Assembly (NCBI GenBank): GCA_031281385.1
Contig: JAITFL010000024.1
Span: 1-16,731 of the forward strand
Direction: 5' to 3'
From: Holophagales bacterium
GTDB lineage: Bacteria > Acidobacteriota > Holophagae > Holophagales > Holophagaceae
DNA length: 16,731 nt
Part shown: positions 6,915 through 15,800 of the stretch, one piece after another
How the letters are laid out: each line of letters starts with the position of its first letter
Numbering within the stretch: the first letter of the stretch is position 1
Position numbers and translations under genes: made by a program
The notes under the pieces: model-generated
The model's database searches: none
The model's input: the letters and a program-made list of their open reading frames with translations, nothing else
What the model was told of the DNA's origin: nothing

Positions 6915-7888
6915 AAAAACAGATCGTTGCCCCCATAGTGTTAGTGGTGCTGTCCGTAGGCGGCTATTTTTTGTACAGGCACCTAAAGCCTGCGGACAGG
7001 GGGGGAATACTTTACGGCAATGTGGACATCCGCGACGTCGCGCTGTCCTTTAGAGTTTCAGGGCGCGTGGCCAGCATTTTGGTTGACGAGGGCGACGCCG
7101 TACAAGAAGGCGACGTACTCGCTAAATTGGACACAGAGCCGCTTGTCAACGCGCTGAACGCGGCAGAGGCAGCACATTCATCCATTTCAGCCCGCAACAC
7201 GCTGATCCACAAAGGCAACAGGGCCGAGGACATAGCGCAGGCTGGCGCAAAGGTAGAGGCAGCCAAGGCGGCACTGTTGAACGCCCAGCAGCAATACGAG
7301 CGCTATTCGGCCATACTGCCGTCGGGCGTTGTGTCGCAGGACTTGCTGGATTCAGCCACATCCGCCCGAGACCAAGCTGCGGCCAACCTAAAGGCGGCAC
7401 AAGAATTATATGCGGCACTGACACTAGGATTTAGGGAAGAGGAAAAGGCCGAATCGGACGGGCAATTAAAACAGGCGGCGGCCAATCTGGAGACAAGCCG
7501 CCTAGCCTTAAAGGACGCCACATTGACGGCGCCCAGCGAGGGAATAATATTGAGCCGCGCCATAGAAAAGGGCGCGATGGTGCAGGCAGGGTCGCCAGTC
7601 TTCAGTCTGTCGTTGACAAACCCCGTATGGGTGAGGGCCTACGTTGAGGAATCACAATTGGGATACTTCAACCTTGGCTCCAAGGTCAAGCTGTACACGG
7701 ACTCGCGCCCCAATAAGCCATATAGCGGAACCGTGGGCTTTGTCTCCCCAACGGCAGAGTTCACCCCCAAATCAGTTGAAACGCCAGACCTGCGGACGGC
7801 GCTTGTCTATCGCATACGCATAGTGGTCAATGAACCCGATTCCATGCTGCGCCAAGGCATGCCAGTGACGGTTAAGAGGACGGAATAA
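6911..7888 (+). CDS. ybhG: HlyD-family periplasmic adaptor, YbhG-like
   Basis: This membrane-fusion protein links the inner-membrane ABC exporter to the cell envelope. It is 325 residues, close to E. coli YbhG. A single N-terminal membrane anchor (about 6-23) is followed by a half lipoyl domain with GNVDIRDVALSFRVSGRV (36-53) and DEGDAVQEGDVLAKLD (59-74). A long alpha-hairpin, rich in Ala and Gln, spans about 78-205 and includes GFREEE (173-178). Then come the second lipoyl half (LTAPSEGIILSRAIEKGAMV, 205-224) and a beta-barrel region with AEFTPKSVETPDLRTALVYR (282-301), a stretch characteristic of the YbhG/EmrA-like adaptors. The start overlaps the TetR stop by ATGA and has GGGAG upstream. 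It is probably translationally coupled and co-regulated with the exporter. An adaptor of this kind implies an outer membrane. Confidence 0.93.
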   Translation: MKKQIVAPIVLVVLSVGGYFLYRHLKPADRGGILYGNVDIRDVALSFRVSGRVASILVDEGDAVQEGDVLAKLDTEPLVNALNAAEAAHSSISARNTLIHKGNRAEDIAQAGAKVEAAKAALLNAQQQYERYSAILPSGVVSQDLLDSATSARDQAAANLKAAQELYAALTLGFREEEKAESDGQLKQAAANLETSRLALKDATLTAPSEGIILSRAIEKGAMVQAGSPVFSLSLTNPVWVRAYVEESQLGYFNLGSKVKLYTDSRPNKPYSGTVGFVSPTAEFTPKSVETPDLRTALVYRIRIVVNEPDSMLRQGMPVTVKRTE

Positions 7889-7898
7889 GGGTATAGGA

Positions 7899-9629
7899 AT
7901 GGGAGCCGCCATAGAGGCGATAGACCTCGCCAAGCAATTTTCTGGGCAGCCCAAACCGGCACTGGACAGGATAAACGCAATCATAGCCACAGGTTCCATC
8001 TCTGGACTGGTGGGCCCCGACGGCGCGGGCAAAACAACGCTGCTGCGCCTGATGGCTGGGCTGCTGGAGCCTACAGGCGGAAATATCAGGGTGCTTGGCA
8101 TGGAACCGTACCGCCAAGGGGACGAACTGCGCGGCGACATAGGCTACATGCCACAAAAATTTGGCCTTTACGAAGACCTAAGCGTGATAGAAAACCTGAA
8201 CCTGTATGCAGACCTCAGAGGCGTGGTGGGCATCGAGCGCCAACGCCTATTTGACCGCCTACTGGCGTTTACCGACTTGTCCCGTTTCACAAAGCGTTAC
8301 GCTGGCAAGCTGTCGGGCGGCATGAAACAAAAGCTGGGCCTAGCTTGCACATTATTGGGAAAGCCAAAAATACTGCTGCTGGACGAACCCAGCGTGGGCG
8401 TTGACCCAATATCGCGCAGAGAACTATGGCGAATGGTGCGCGAACTCGCCAGCGGCGGGATGACCGTCATGTGGAGCACGTCATACCTAGACGAGGCCGA
8501 ATTGTGCGACTCGGTGTGCCTGATGAGCGACGGCAAAATTATCGCCAACGACACGCCGCAGTCAATAAAATCCTCTATGCGCGGCAGGTGCCTCAACATA
8601 ACAAACATCGAGGGCGACCGCCGCAACCTGCTTATGCGGGCCATGCGGGCGCCAGAAGTAATTGACGGTGTGATACAAGGCGCAAACGTGCGGCTGGTGA
8701 CTTTGGAAGCAAACAAACATCCCGACTTAGGCGCGATGGGCGCAGGGCCAGAGGCCAGATTGATCGAGGTAGAGCCAAGGTTGGAGGATGCGTTCATAAG
8801 CATGCTGGGCGGGTCGGCTGGCTCCGAATCGGCGCTCGCCGCGTCCATTTCCGATGTTGTCCTGCCCAAGGGCGTTGACCAAGGTTCTGTAATAGAAGCC
8901 AGAAAGCTGACAAAGCGATTCGGCGATTTCACCGCCACGGACTGCGTTAACTTCAGCGTAAAAAAGGGAGAGATATTTGGCCTGCTTGGCCCAAATGGCG
9001 CGGGCAAATCAACCACGTTCAAGATGAAGTGCGGGCTTTTGAAGCCCACCAGCGGCCAAGCGCTGGTGATGGGCATTGACCTGACAAAAAGCCCATCTAG
9101 GGCTAGGCAGCGCCTTGGGTACATGGCGCAAAAGTTTTCGCTGTACTCCCATTTAACAGTTGAAAAGAACCTAACATTTTTTTCGGGCATATATGGCTTA
9201 AAGGGCGCGGAGCAAAAGAGTAAAATCCAGCAGATGGTGGATGTTTTCGACTTAGGCCATTACTTGGGGATGCCATCAAGCCAACTGCCCCTTGGCATCA
9301 AACAGCGCCTTGCCTTGGCCTGCGCCATAATGCACGGGCCAGAGTTGCTATTCCTTGACGAACCCACGTCGGGCGTTGACCCCGTTGCCAGGCGCGAATT
9401 CTGGTCGCACATCAACGGGCTGGCGAACAAGGGCGTAACCGTGATGGTGACGACTCACTTCATGGATGAGGCTGAGTACTGCGACAGAATTGGCCTAGTG
9501 TACCGCGGCAAACTCATTGCCCTTGGCACGCCAGATGAGTTAAAGCAAAAAGTCGCCACACCGCAAAACCCAAGCCCTTCGATGGAAGATGCTTTTATAG
9601 AATTGGTGAGAGGGGCAGATGAAGACTGA
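7899..9629 (+). CDS. ybhF: ABC transporter ATPase with two nucleotide-binding domains, YbhF-like
   Basis: This is the cytoplasmic ATPase of the exporter, 576 residues with two fused ABC domains, the layout and near-exact length of E. coli YbhF. NBD1 has Walker A GPDGAGKT (39-46), signature LSGGMKQ (138-144) and Walker B ILLLDEP (158-164). Its H-loop reads STSYLDEAE, with Ser195 where the usual His would be. A linker with a conserved DAFI end (297-300) leads to NBD2, which has Walker A GPNGAGKS (364-371), a non-canonical signature LPLGIKQ (463-469), Walker B LLFLDEP (483-489) and an intact H-loop His520 (TTHFMDEAE). The two ATP sites are therefore unequal, which fits what I recall of YbhF-type proteins. 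The gene follows the adaptor after 10 bp and overlaps the next gene by 11 bp. In E. coli this system is linked to drug and cation export; the substrate here is unknown. Confidence 0.94.
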   Translation: MGAAIEAIDLAKQFSGQPKPALDRINAIIATGSISGLVGPDGAGKTTLLRLMAGLLEPTGGNIRVLGMEPYRQGDELRGDIGYMPQKFGLYEDLSVIENLNLYADLRGVVGIERQRLFDRLLAFTDLSRFTKRYAGKLSGGMKQKLGLACTLLGKPKILLLDEPSVGVDPISRRELWRMVRELASGGMTVMWSTSYLDEAELCDSVCLMSDGKIIANDTPQSIKSSMRGRCLNITNIEGDRRNLLMRAMRAPEVIDGVIQGANVRLVTLEANKHPDLGAMGAGPEARLIEVEPRLEDAFISMLGGSAGSESALAASISDVVLPKGVDQGSVIEARKLTKRFGDFTATDCVNFSVKKGEIFGLLGPNGAGKSTTFKMKCGLLKPTSGQALVMGIDLTKSPSRARQRLGYMAQKFSLYSHLTVEKNLTFFSGIYGLKGAEQKSKIQQMVDVFDLGHYLGMPSSQLPLGIKQRLALACAIMHGPELLFLDEPTSGVDPVARREFWSHINGLANKGVTVMVTTHFMDEAEYCDRIGLVYRGKLIALGTPDELKQKVATPQNPSPSMEDAFIELVRGADED

Positions 9630-10767
9630 TAATAGCGGCAGCAATGGATTTAGCCTGCGGCGGCTGCGGGCGCTGTGCAAAAAAGAATACTTGCAGATAG
9701 TCCGCGACCCCAGCAGCATATTGATAGCCTTCATACTGCCCGTGATCCTTCTATTTATGATGGGCTACGCCATAAACTTGGACACAGGCAAAACAAGGAT
9801 CGGCGTGCTTTCAAAGGACACAGGGGCCTTGGCAAAAAACTTTGTTTCGGCCCTAGCCAATTCCCCATACATAGATATGATCCCCATTTCATCCCAGGCC
9901 GAACTACTACCAGAGATGGCCCACAAAAGGCTAAAGGGCGCAGTGGTGATCCAAAACGATTTTTCCGCAAAATCGCTGAATGGCAACAGCAGCCCAGCGA
10001 TACAGGTCATCACCGATGGCGGCGAGACAAACACGGCCACCTTTGTCGCTGCATACATACAGGGGATATGGCAAAACTGGCGCGAGGCGCAGGGCGAGGA
10101 AAAAGCCATCCGGCAGGCCGCACCCATCGAAATACACACGCGCTCGTGGTTCAATCCAAGCACCATCAGCCGCAATTTTTTGGTGCCTGGGACAATAGGC
10201 ATAGTATTAACGATCATCGGCGCGATGCTAACTTCCCTGGTGGTCGCTAGGGAGTGGGAGAGGGGCACGATGGAGGCCCTTTTGGCATCGCCCATCACCA
10301 AGCTGGAGTTGTTGCTTTCCAAAATCATCCCCTACTACGTCCTTAGCATGTTGGCCATGTTCCTGTGTCTAGTGGTGGCGACGACGATAATGGGCGTGCC
10401 ATTTCGGGGTTCAATAATCGTCCTGTGCCTAATATCCACCCTATTCATGGGCTGCTCGCTCGGGCTGGGGCTATTTTTGTCAACTGTCATGCGAAACCAA
10501 TTCGACGCGGCAACGGCGACGCTTCTTGCCGCCTTTCTGCCCTCAATGCTTCTTGGCGGCGTGGTGTTTGAAATTCTGTCCATGCCGCTGCCGATAAGGA
10601 TAATCACCCAATTCATCCCCGCCCGCTATTACGCAAACTCTCTCCAAACGATATTCCAAGCTGGCTTGGTGCCATCGCTGCTGTGGAAAAATTCCATATT
10701 CCTGTTTGCGCTGATGATTCTGTGGCTGGCACTGACAGCCAAAAAGACAAAGCGGACATTGGAGTGA
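9619..10767 (+). CDS. ybhS: ABC-2 type permease, YbhS-like
   Basis: This is the first of two transmembrane subunits of the exporter, 382 residues against about 377 for E. coli YbhS. An N-terminal helix (about 33-52) is followed by a large extracytoplasmic domain (about 55-185) ending in the conserved SWFNP (176-180). About five helices follow in 187-372. The ABC-2 signature REWERGTMEALLASPI (211-226), right after the second helix, contacts the ATPase. PARYYANSLQTIF (334-346) is also typical of the family. The start has a good Shine-Dalgarno (AGAGGGG) and lies 11 bp inside the end of the ATPase gene, so translation is coupled. It should pair with the permease at 10772 as a heterodimer. Confidence 0.92.
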   Translation: MKTDNSGSNGFSLRRLRALCKKEYLQIVRDPSSILIAFILPVILLFMMGYAINLDTGKTRIGVLSKDTGALAKNFVSALANSPYIDMIPISSQAELLPEMAHKRLKGAVVIQNDFSAKSLNGNSSPAIQVITDGGETNTATFVAAYIQGIWQNWREAQGEEKAIRQAAPIEIHTRSWFNPSTISRNFLVPGTIGIVLTIIGAMLTSLVVAREWERGTMEALLASPITKLELLLSKIIPYYVLSMLAMFLCLVVATTIMGVPFRGSIIVLCLISTLFMGCSLGLGLFLSTVMRNQFDAATATLLAAFLPSMLLGGVVFEILSMPLPIRIITQFIPARYYANSLQTIFQAGLVPSLLWKNSIFLFALMILWLALTAKKTKRTLE

Positions 10768-10771
10768 CGGC

Positions 10772-11878
10772 ATGTTGTACAGGCTCCTGCAATTGATAAA
10801 AAAAGAGCTTCAAGTGCTATTGGGCGAAAGACGCTCCATGGCCATGCTCATAGTGCCTGTCATATTGCAGACACTAGTGTTCCCATTCGCCGCCAACATG
10901 GAGGTTAGGGGTAACACAGTCGCCATATTCAACGAGGACAATGGGGCCCAATCCATCGAGATAGCCCAGCGAATATCCAAGGCAGCCGCCTTCACCCACG
11001 TTATCAGCGTTCACAGCCAAAGTGAGTTGCGAGATGCCATCACGAAGCAGCGAGCCTTAGTCGCTGTTCATTTTCCCCAAGATTTTTCACGCGCCCTTCT
11101 CTCCCAAGCTAACACAAAAAAGCCAGCCCAGGTGCAGATCATCCTAGACGGCAGGCGCTCTAACAGCGGGCAAATAGGCAGCTCGTACGTCTCTCAAATC
11201 ATCAGCGGATACGTGGCCGAAGCGTCCGCTAACCCGCCGCCTTCCATTATTGTGCGAAACGCATACAACCCCAATCTAAACTTCAAGTGGCACATCCTGC
11301 CCTGCCTGGTGGCCATCATCACAACAGTGGGCTGCCTTTCCGTCACGGCCCTCTCCGTGGCGCGAGAAAAGGAAGAAGGCACCTTTGACCAATTGCTTGT
11401 ATCGCCGCTGACGCCATTCTATATCATGGTCGGCAAGGCCATCCCCGGCATCATGGTGGCCGTGGCGCAGGGCGGCTTTATCGCGCTGGCGGCCGTGGTG
11501 TTCTATCAGGTGCCTTTCACCAGCTCTGTCCTGCTGCTTTTGGTGGGCATGACGATATATGGCCTCTCACTTGCGGGCGTTGGGCTTTTCATTTCGTCTA
11601 TATGCTCCACCCAGCAACAGGCATTCTTGGGCGTATTTTCATTCATGGTGCCGGCCATGATGCTCTCTGGCTTTGTCGCGCCAATCGAAAACATGCCGCC
11701 ATTTTTGCAATTTCTTGCCAAGGGCAACCCGTTGAGCTACTTCATACCAGCGCTAAAGGGCCTGTTCCTAAAACAGTTCGCGGCGGCAGACCTCTTTCAG
11801 CTAATGTGGCCCATGCTGCTCATAGCCATTGTCACCCTCTCCGCCGGGCTGTGGATGTTCAAGATTAAGATAGAGTAA
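10772..11878 (+). CDS. ybhR: ABC-2 type permease, YbhR-like
   Basis: This second transmembrane subunit is 368 residues, the same length as E. coli YbhR. An N-terminal helix (about 22-40) precedes an extracytoplasmic domain (about 42-172) that ends YNPNLNFKWH (165-174). About five helices follow, with the ABC-2 signature REKEEGTFDQLLVSPLTP (198-215). GFVAPIENMP (300-309) before the last helices is characteristic of this group. It starts 4 bp after the YbhS-like gene with GGAG upstream, and it is the last gene of the operon. Two paired permeases plus a double-NBD ATPase and an adaptor make a complete type of exporter. The sequence contains no separate outer-membrane channel. Confidence 0.92.
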   Translation: MLYRLLQLIKKELQVLLGERRSMAMLIVPVILQTLVFPFAANMEVRGNTVAIFNEDNGAQSIEIAQRISKAAAFTHVISVHSQSELRDAITKQRALVAVHFPQDFSRALLSQANTKKPAQVQIILDGRRSNSGQIGSSYVSQIISGYVAEASANPPPSIIVRNAYNPNLNFKWHILPCLVAIITTVGCLSVTALSVAREKEEGTFDQLLVSPLTPFYIMVGKAIPGIMVAVAQGGFIALAAVVFYQVPFTSSVLLLLVGMTIYGLSLAGVGLFISSICSTQQQAFLGVFSFMVPAMMLSGFVAPIENMPPFLQFLAKGNPLSYFIPALKGLFLKQFAAADLFQLMWPMLLIAIVTLSAGLWMFKIKIE

Positions 11879-11890
11879 ATCCAGAGGGAA

Positions 11891-11910
11891 CCATCCGTTT
11901 GAATGGATGG
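11891..11910 (+). terminator. Small stem-loop after the exporter operon, possible terminator
   Basis: CCATCC (11891-11896) pairs with GGATGG (11905-11910) around an 8-nt loop, with one more possible G-T pair. It lies 12 bp after the last stop codon of the operon, where a terminator is expected. It lacks a following T-tract, so it may instead be an RNA 3'-end stabiliser or chance. Confidence 0.35.
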
Positions 11911-11928
11911 CAAATTAGCACAAATTCG

Positions 11929-11941
11929 ATTACAATGTAAT
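11929..11941. repeat. Short palindrome upstream of the zinc-binding protein gene
   Basis: ATTACAATGTAAT has perfect 5-bp arms around a 3-nt centre. It is nested within a weaker outer repeat (GCAC at 11918-11921 and GTGC at 11944-11947, with AATT inside each). The form suits a dimeric regulator site or a small hairpin, about 180 bp upstream of the next gene. There is no second copy in the window. Confidence 0.4.
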
Positions 11942-12108
11942 TCGTGCTTCGAACTCACAAGATAGCCCTTCCGCCAAACAACATTGCAGATAGTGCAAGT
12001 GTGTGTGACAAAAAAGAATATACAGTTTGTTCCAAAATAGCTGGATAGCTCCCAATTCATATTTTTCGATTCGTGTAAAAAAGCAGCAAGGTGCCTAACC
12101 ATCAACAA

Positions 12109-12123
12109 GGAGGAACAACAATG
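12109..12123 (+). promoter_or_regulatory. Strong ribosome-binding site deciding the start at 12121
   Basis: A near-perfect AAGGAGG (12108-12114) lies 6 nt before ATG 12121. It argues against the longer reading from GTG 12091, which has no such site and would place the AAGGAGG inside the coding region. Confidence 0.85.
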
Positions 12124-12717
12124 AAGCTGTTCGACACAGCCGAGACCGAACGGGACATCATGAGGGAAGACCACACCCACAGCATGACGCCTACCTCAAT
12201 CATAGCGGAGGCCGAACTTAGACACTGGAAGGCGTTGGATATACAGATAGAGACAAAGCCGGGCCAATCGCTCCTGACAATAAAGTTCGACAGCGAAAAT
12301 GGGGCCAGCAACATGAAGAAGATGATAGACGCCCACATAAAGCAGCTCAAAAAAGACAGCCAAGAGATACAGGAAAAAATGCCGGCAAGCTATTGCATAC
12401 TCTGCGGAACAAAAACTGACCCAAATGCAAAGCATGGCGTATGCGAACACTGCATCAAGGAAACGATAAAGCGGGAACTGCGCCAGAAGTCAAGACAAGA
12501 AGAAAAGCTAGACGCTAAGCACAAAGAAGCGAAAGATGGACACTGCCTGATATGCGAAAAAAAGATAGACGAGAAAAACGAGTTGAAGGTTTGCGACCAC
12601 TGCGTAACGCATCTACTGCACAAAAGGTTCATGCAAATAGGGGAGCTGCAGAAAGCAGCGCGGCAAATAAAATACCAAAGAATGAGCAGGAAACCTAAAG
12701 ATCAACAAAAACCATAG
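12121..12717 (+). CDS. Unrecognised protein with two CxxC/CxxC zinc-binding repeats
   Basis: I do not recognise this 198-residue protein as a member of a named family. Residues 1-85 are polar and largely helical apart from a strand-like stretch (LDIQIETKPGQSLLTIKFDS, 39-58). Two similar motifs follow. Repeat 1 is YCILCGTKTDPNAKHGVCEH ending C111, with C92, C95, C108 and C111. Repeat 2 is HCLICEKKIDEKNELKVCDH ending C161, with C142, C145, C158 and C161. Both have Cx2C-12-Cx2C spacing and a basic helix after them, with a Lys/Glu-rich linker (113-140) between. This fits two zinc ribbons or treble-clef knuckles that could bind nucleic acid or protein. There is no signal peptide or membrane segment, so it is probably cytoplasmic. 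It stands alone between the exporter operon and the secreted protein, with 108 bp to the latter. Coding is supported by the strong AAGGAGG site and the duplicated motif. Confidence 0.85.
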   Translation: MKLFDTAETERDIMREDHTHSMTPTSIIAEAELRHWKALDIQIETKPGQSLLTIKFDSENGASNMKKMIDAHIKQLKKDSQEIQEKMPASYCILCGTKTDPNAKHGVCEHCIKETIKRELRQKSRQEEKLDAKHKEAKDGHCLICEKKIDEKNELKVCDHCVTHLLHKRFMQIGELQKAARQIKYQRMSRKPKDQQKP

Positions 12718-12764
12718 ACGGACACGGTTGCAGGATAGGCGGCTGGCGCGACCAAGCGACAGCG

Positions 12765-12825
12765 TTCAGAATTAGCTGAAATTTATTTGCATCTCACTAT
12801 AAAATAGATACATTGAGGAGGCTTT
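12765..12825 (+). promoter_or_regulatory. Possible promoter and strong ribosome-binding site of the 12826 gene
   Basis: A TATAAAAT stretch at 12798-12805 could be a -10 box, but no good -35 box lies at the right distance. Upstream, TTCAG (12765-12769) and CTGAA (12776-12780) form a small inverted repeat. A strong GAGGAGG (12814-12820) sits 5 nt before ATG 12826 and fixes that start. The ribosome site is solid; the promoter is a guess. Confidence 0.4.
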
Positions 12826-15800
12826 ATGAAATTCATCAAACCACTTTTGCGCGGCGCAGCGGACGCCTTTTTGGTACTATCACTCGCACTGTCAGCAGGG
12901 CCAAGTCTATCTGCCCAAGCCAAGTCAAAAGCGGCCGTTGACGGCGTGGTGGGCGGGGTGCGCCTCATCACGGACAGGGAACTGGAAATCGCATTTTCTG
13001 TGCCCATCGAGAACGACGCGGAAGCCAAAGCGTCATTCGCCATCCTCATTGACGGCAAGCCCTTGCCGCCTTCCGAATGGGAATACCTATCATATTTCAA
13101 CTTCGGCCCGTACGCTTGGACAGCGGGCGCTTCAAAGGGCGGCGCAGTGAACATCCGCCTCAAAACGCCGCTGGACGACCACGGAACTCCGCTCGTGCCT
13201 CTTGGTCGGCAGCGCTCTAGGCAGATCGCTGGAACTAACACTTATGACAGCTATGGCAGAATAGCGGCGGGAAGGCTGCGTGTGTCCCATAGGCCGGGCA
13301 CGAAAAACGAGAAGATTGTCCCTGCGGCTTGGATGCCCTTTTATGGCTTTTCACAGAGGGGACACATGTCAATGATGTGGGCATGGGGTTCTAGCAATGC
13401 TGGCAAGGCCGGCGTGGCGCTGAACAACAGCAAATTCAGCGCGATCACCCAAGACTATGACGCTAGGTGGGTGACTGACATGCTGGGCGAAGGCATCAGC
13501 AGGCTGGTGGGTCGCTCCGAATATCTCAACATCCCCATGATTGACGCTGGATTCAAGGCGGTAGTGGTAGGGCCAGGCCAGTCTGTCTATGAGGCCCCCG
13601 AATATCGTGAATTGTTCGACCACAAAAAGATGGGACACGACGACGTATATGGCAGGAGGGTGATACACGGAACTCCAGAAAAAGCCGTCATCGTTGCAAC
13701 GGCGGACGACGTGATGCGACACGAGAGCGAGGCCCGCACGAGGGACGGCCGCAGCGCCGCCAGGCCAAAAAGCGACTTCTTCTATTTTGGCGAGGCGTTC
13801 TTGCGCCTTTATTACAAACTGGGCGTGGAAGAGGGCTGCAAGAGGTACCCGCACAGCCATTTCAACGAGCCAGACGACTACCGCTACGACAGGCAAATTG
13901 AGGCCGCGTTCCGCAACATAGGCATAAAATGGCCAGGCACTGCGATGAGGAATAGCGCGGAAGACTACTATGTCTATGGCGCGATGGTTCATTTTGAATT
14001 TTTGCCTGAATCGGCAAATGGCGCGTGGCAACCCCAAAGGTTCCCTGTGAACACCCGCGCCGAGCTGGAGGCATACGACAAAGCCCTATATACGGCATTG
14101 TCTGGCATACATGGAAAGTATGAATACTTTTCGGGCACTGCCGACGAGTATGCGCGGGGCCGGGGCGAAAACGGCAGATGGGGCGGTTGGGGCCAAGGCG
14201 GGGCCACAAACGCCAGCATGTCAAACGACATCATGAAAAAGAGCCACCCTTGGTTTTGGCGCAGCCAGGTGGACAACTTTGGCTCAAATGGCAGGGCATT
14301 GCCGCCGTTGGCGATAGAACACGTCCATGTTATTTCCGACTCACAAATAGAAATCAAGTTCAACCGCGAAATCAGCACCATAGCGGCGGCTACCAACCCA
14401 AACAATTGGAAGGTCTTTAAGAATGGCACAGAGCTGACTAACCTCACCGAATTATCCGACGCGCCAGGCGGCCCAAGAAATGACCTAGTCCAAGGGGGCT
14501 ACGCATGGAAAGCCATTACCCTGAACACAGGCTTCGGCAGGATAGCATACAGAACGGAGAACGGCATCTCAAAGCCATTGGGCACTGGGCTGGACAAGCC
14601 TCTCACCAAGGGGGCATACGGGCGGGGCTTTGGCGGATTCACGCAGGCCGACCTCGACGAAAGAAAAATCAGCAAGGGGGGCTGGATAGCCAATGACGCA
14701 AAGCCAAGCCCCACTGCCCTAAAGATGGGAGAATTTGTTGACCTCAATGAGGCGATTAGAAGGGGTGCTAAGCTCGATGGCGTGATAAAGGTCGAATATG
14801 TTGGAGTCGAGCCGATAACGGATTGGAGAGGCAACCGGCTGGCCGCAGGTGCTCACTTGGCCGAATTTCAGCCTTGGCTAAGCAACGCATATCGCAGCCC
14901 CCTGACCGGCTACTACATCTACGCCGACACCCAGGTGAGCCTTGACACTTTGAAAACGGGGGCATACTACTATGACCTCTCGTTGGCAAACAATTCCACT
15001 GTCGCCTACAGAAGAAGCTCTGGCGGTGAATATTTCCCCGCGCAGGATCCTTTCTACCAGCAACCATTCGGCTTAGACCAGTCGCCGGCAGATTATTCCA
15101 GCATTATGTACCTGCATGAAAAGGGCACCACTTATGACAGGGTGGGCCAGCGGATAGCCGACGGAGCAGTCGCCAACGGCGGCGGAATGCAGATCGTTGC
15201 TGGTTCGGTATATGGACACCACCCCGCCAAGCAACCCACGCACAGAGGGCAGATAGGCGTCAACTTTCATAACGCCATCTATGTCGAGGGCTGGGGGGGC
15301 AACACATTCCAGTGCGAAGACGTGAATATATGGAAAGACCTTAACTTGAACCGCTACAAAAACGAATCCCTCTTTTACCACGAAGGGGGACACGGCATAG
15401 ATTCGTTCACCCAAGGCTACGGCAACTCCACAACCTACGCCCGCAATGTATTTGACGATGTATCGGCAGCGTGGCTGACCTCCACCCACAAGAGCAACGG
15501 CAGAAGATGGCACGATGTAAACGAAGTGAGGGCCTATTGCGGCTCTAGGGTAGAGTATATCTCCGTCATATCAACGTACTGGCATGGCACTGCGCGCGAA
15601 TCTTTCCTTGGCATCAACGATGGCACCTGGACACCCATAAACACGCGAGAGGAACTGTTGCGCTACGACCCATTCGCCTTTGAAGTGTTCAAAAGAATAT
15701 TCTTCAATGGAGAACTGGGCCTATGGTACGAAAACAAGGTGGGCGACCCCGACTACAGGGTTCTTGCTAGCGACTGGATACTTTTAAGAGAGAGAGACGA

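Larger units (their letters stand above)
11879..12120. other. Intergenic region downstream of the exporter operon (242 bp)
   Basis: This AT-rich gap contains two small inverted repeats (11891-11910 and 11929-11941), described separately, and ends with the strong ribosome-binding site of the next gene. I found no convincing -35/-10 pair for that gene and no copy of the TTCAAC-N4-GTTGAA operator. No small gene or structured RNA was recognised. Confidence 0.7.

Noticed and set aside
8297..9190. 297-codon minus-strand open frame
   Set aside because: It is antisense to the YbhF-like ATPase, whose Walker and signature motifs span this stretch; the translation resembles no family.
11984..12064. Promoter for the zinc-binding protein gene
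   Set aside because: Candidate -10 boxes (TATACA at 12019, CATATT at 12059) have no -35 box at a suitable distance.
12091..12120. GTG 12091 as start of the zinc-binding protein gene
   Set aside because: The AAGGAGG at 12108-12114 is placed for ATG 12121, and the GTG has no ribosome site of its own.
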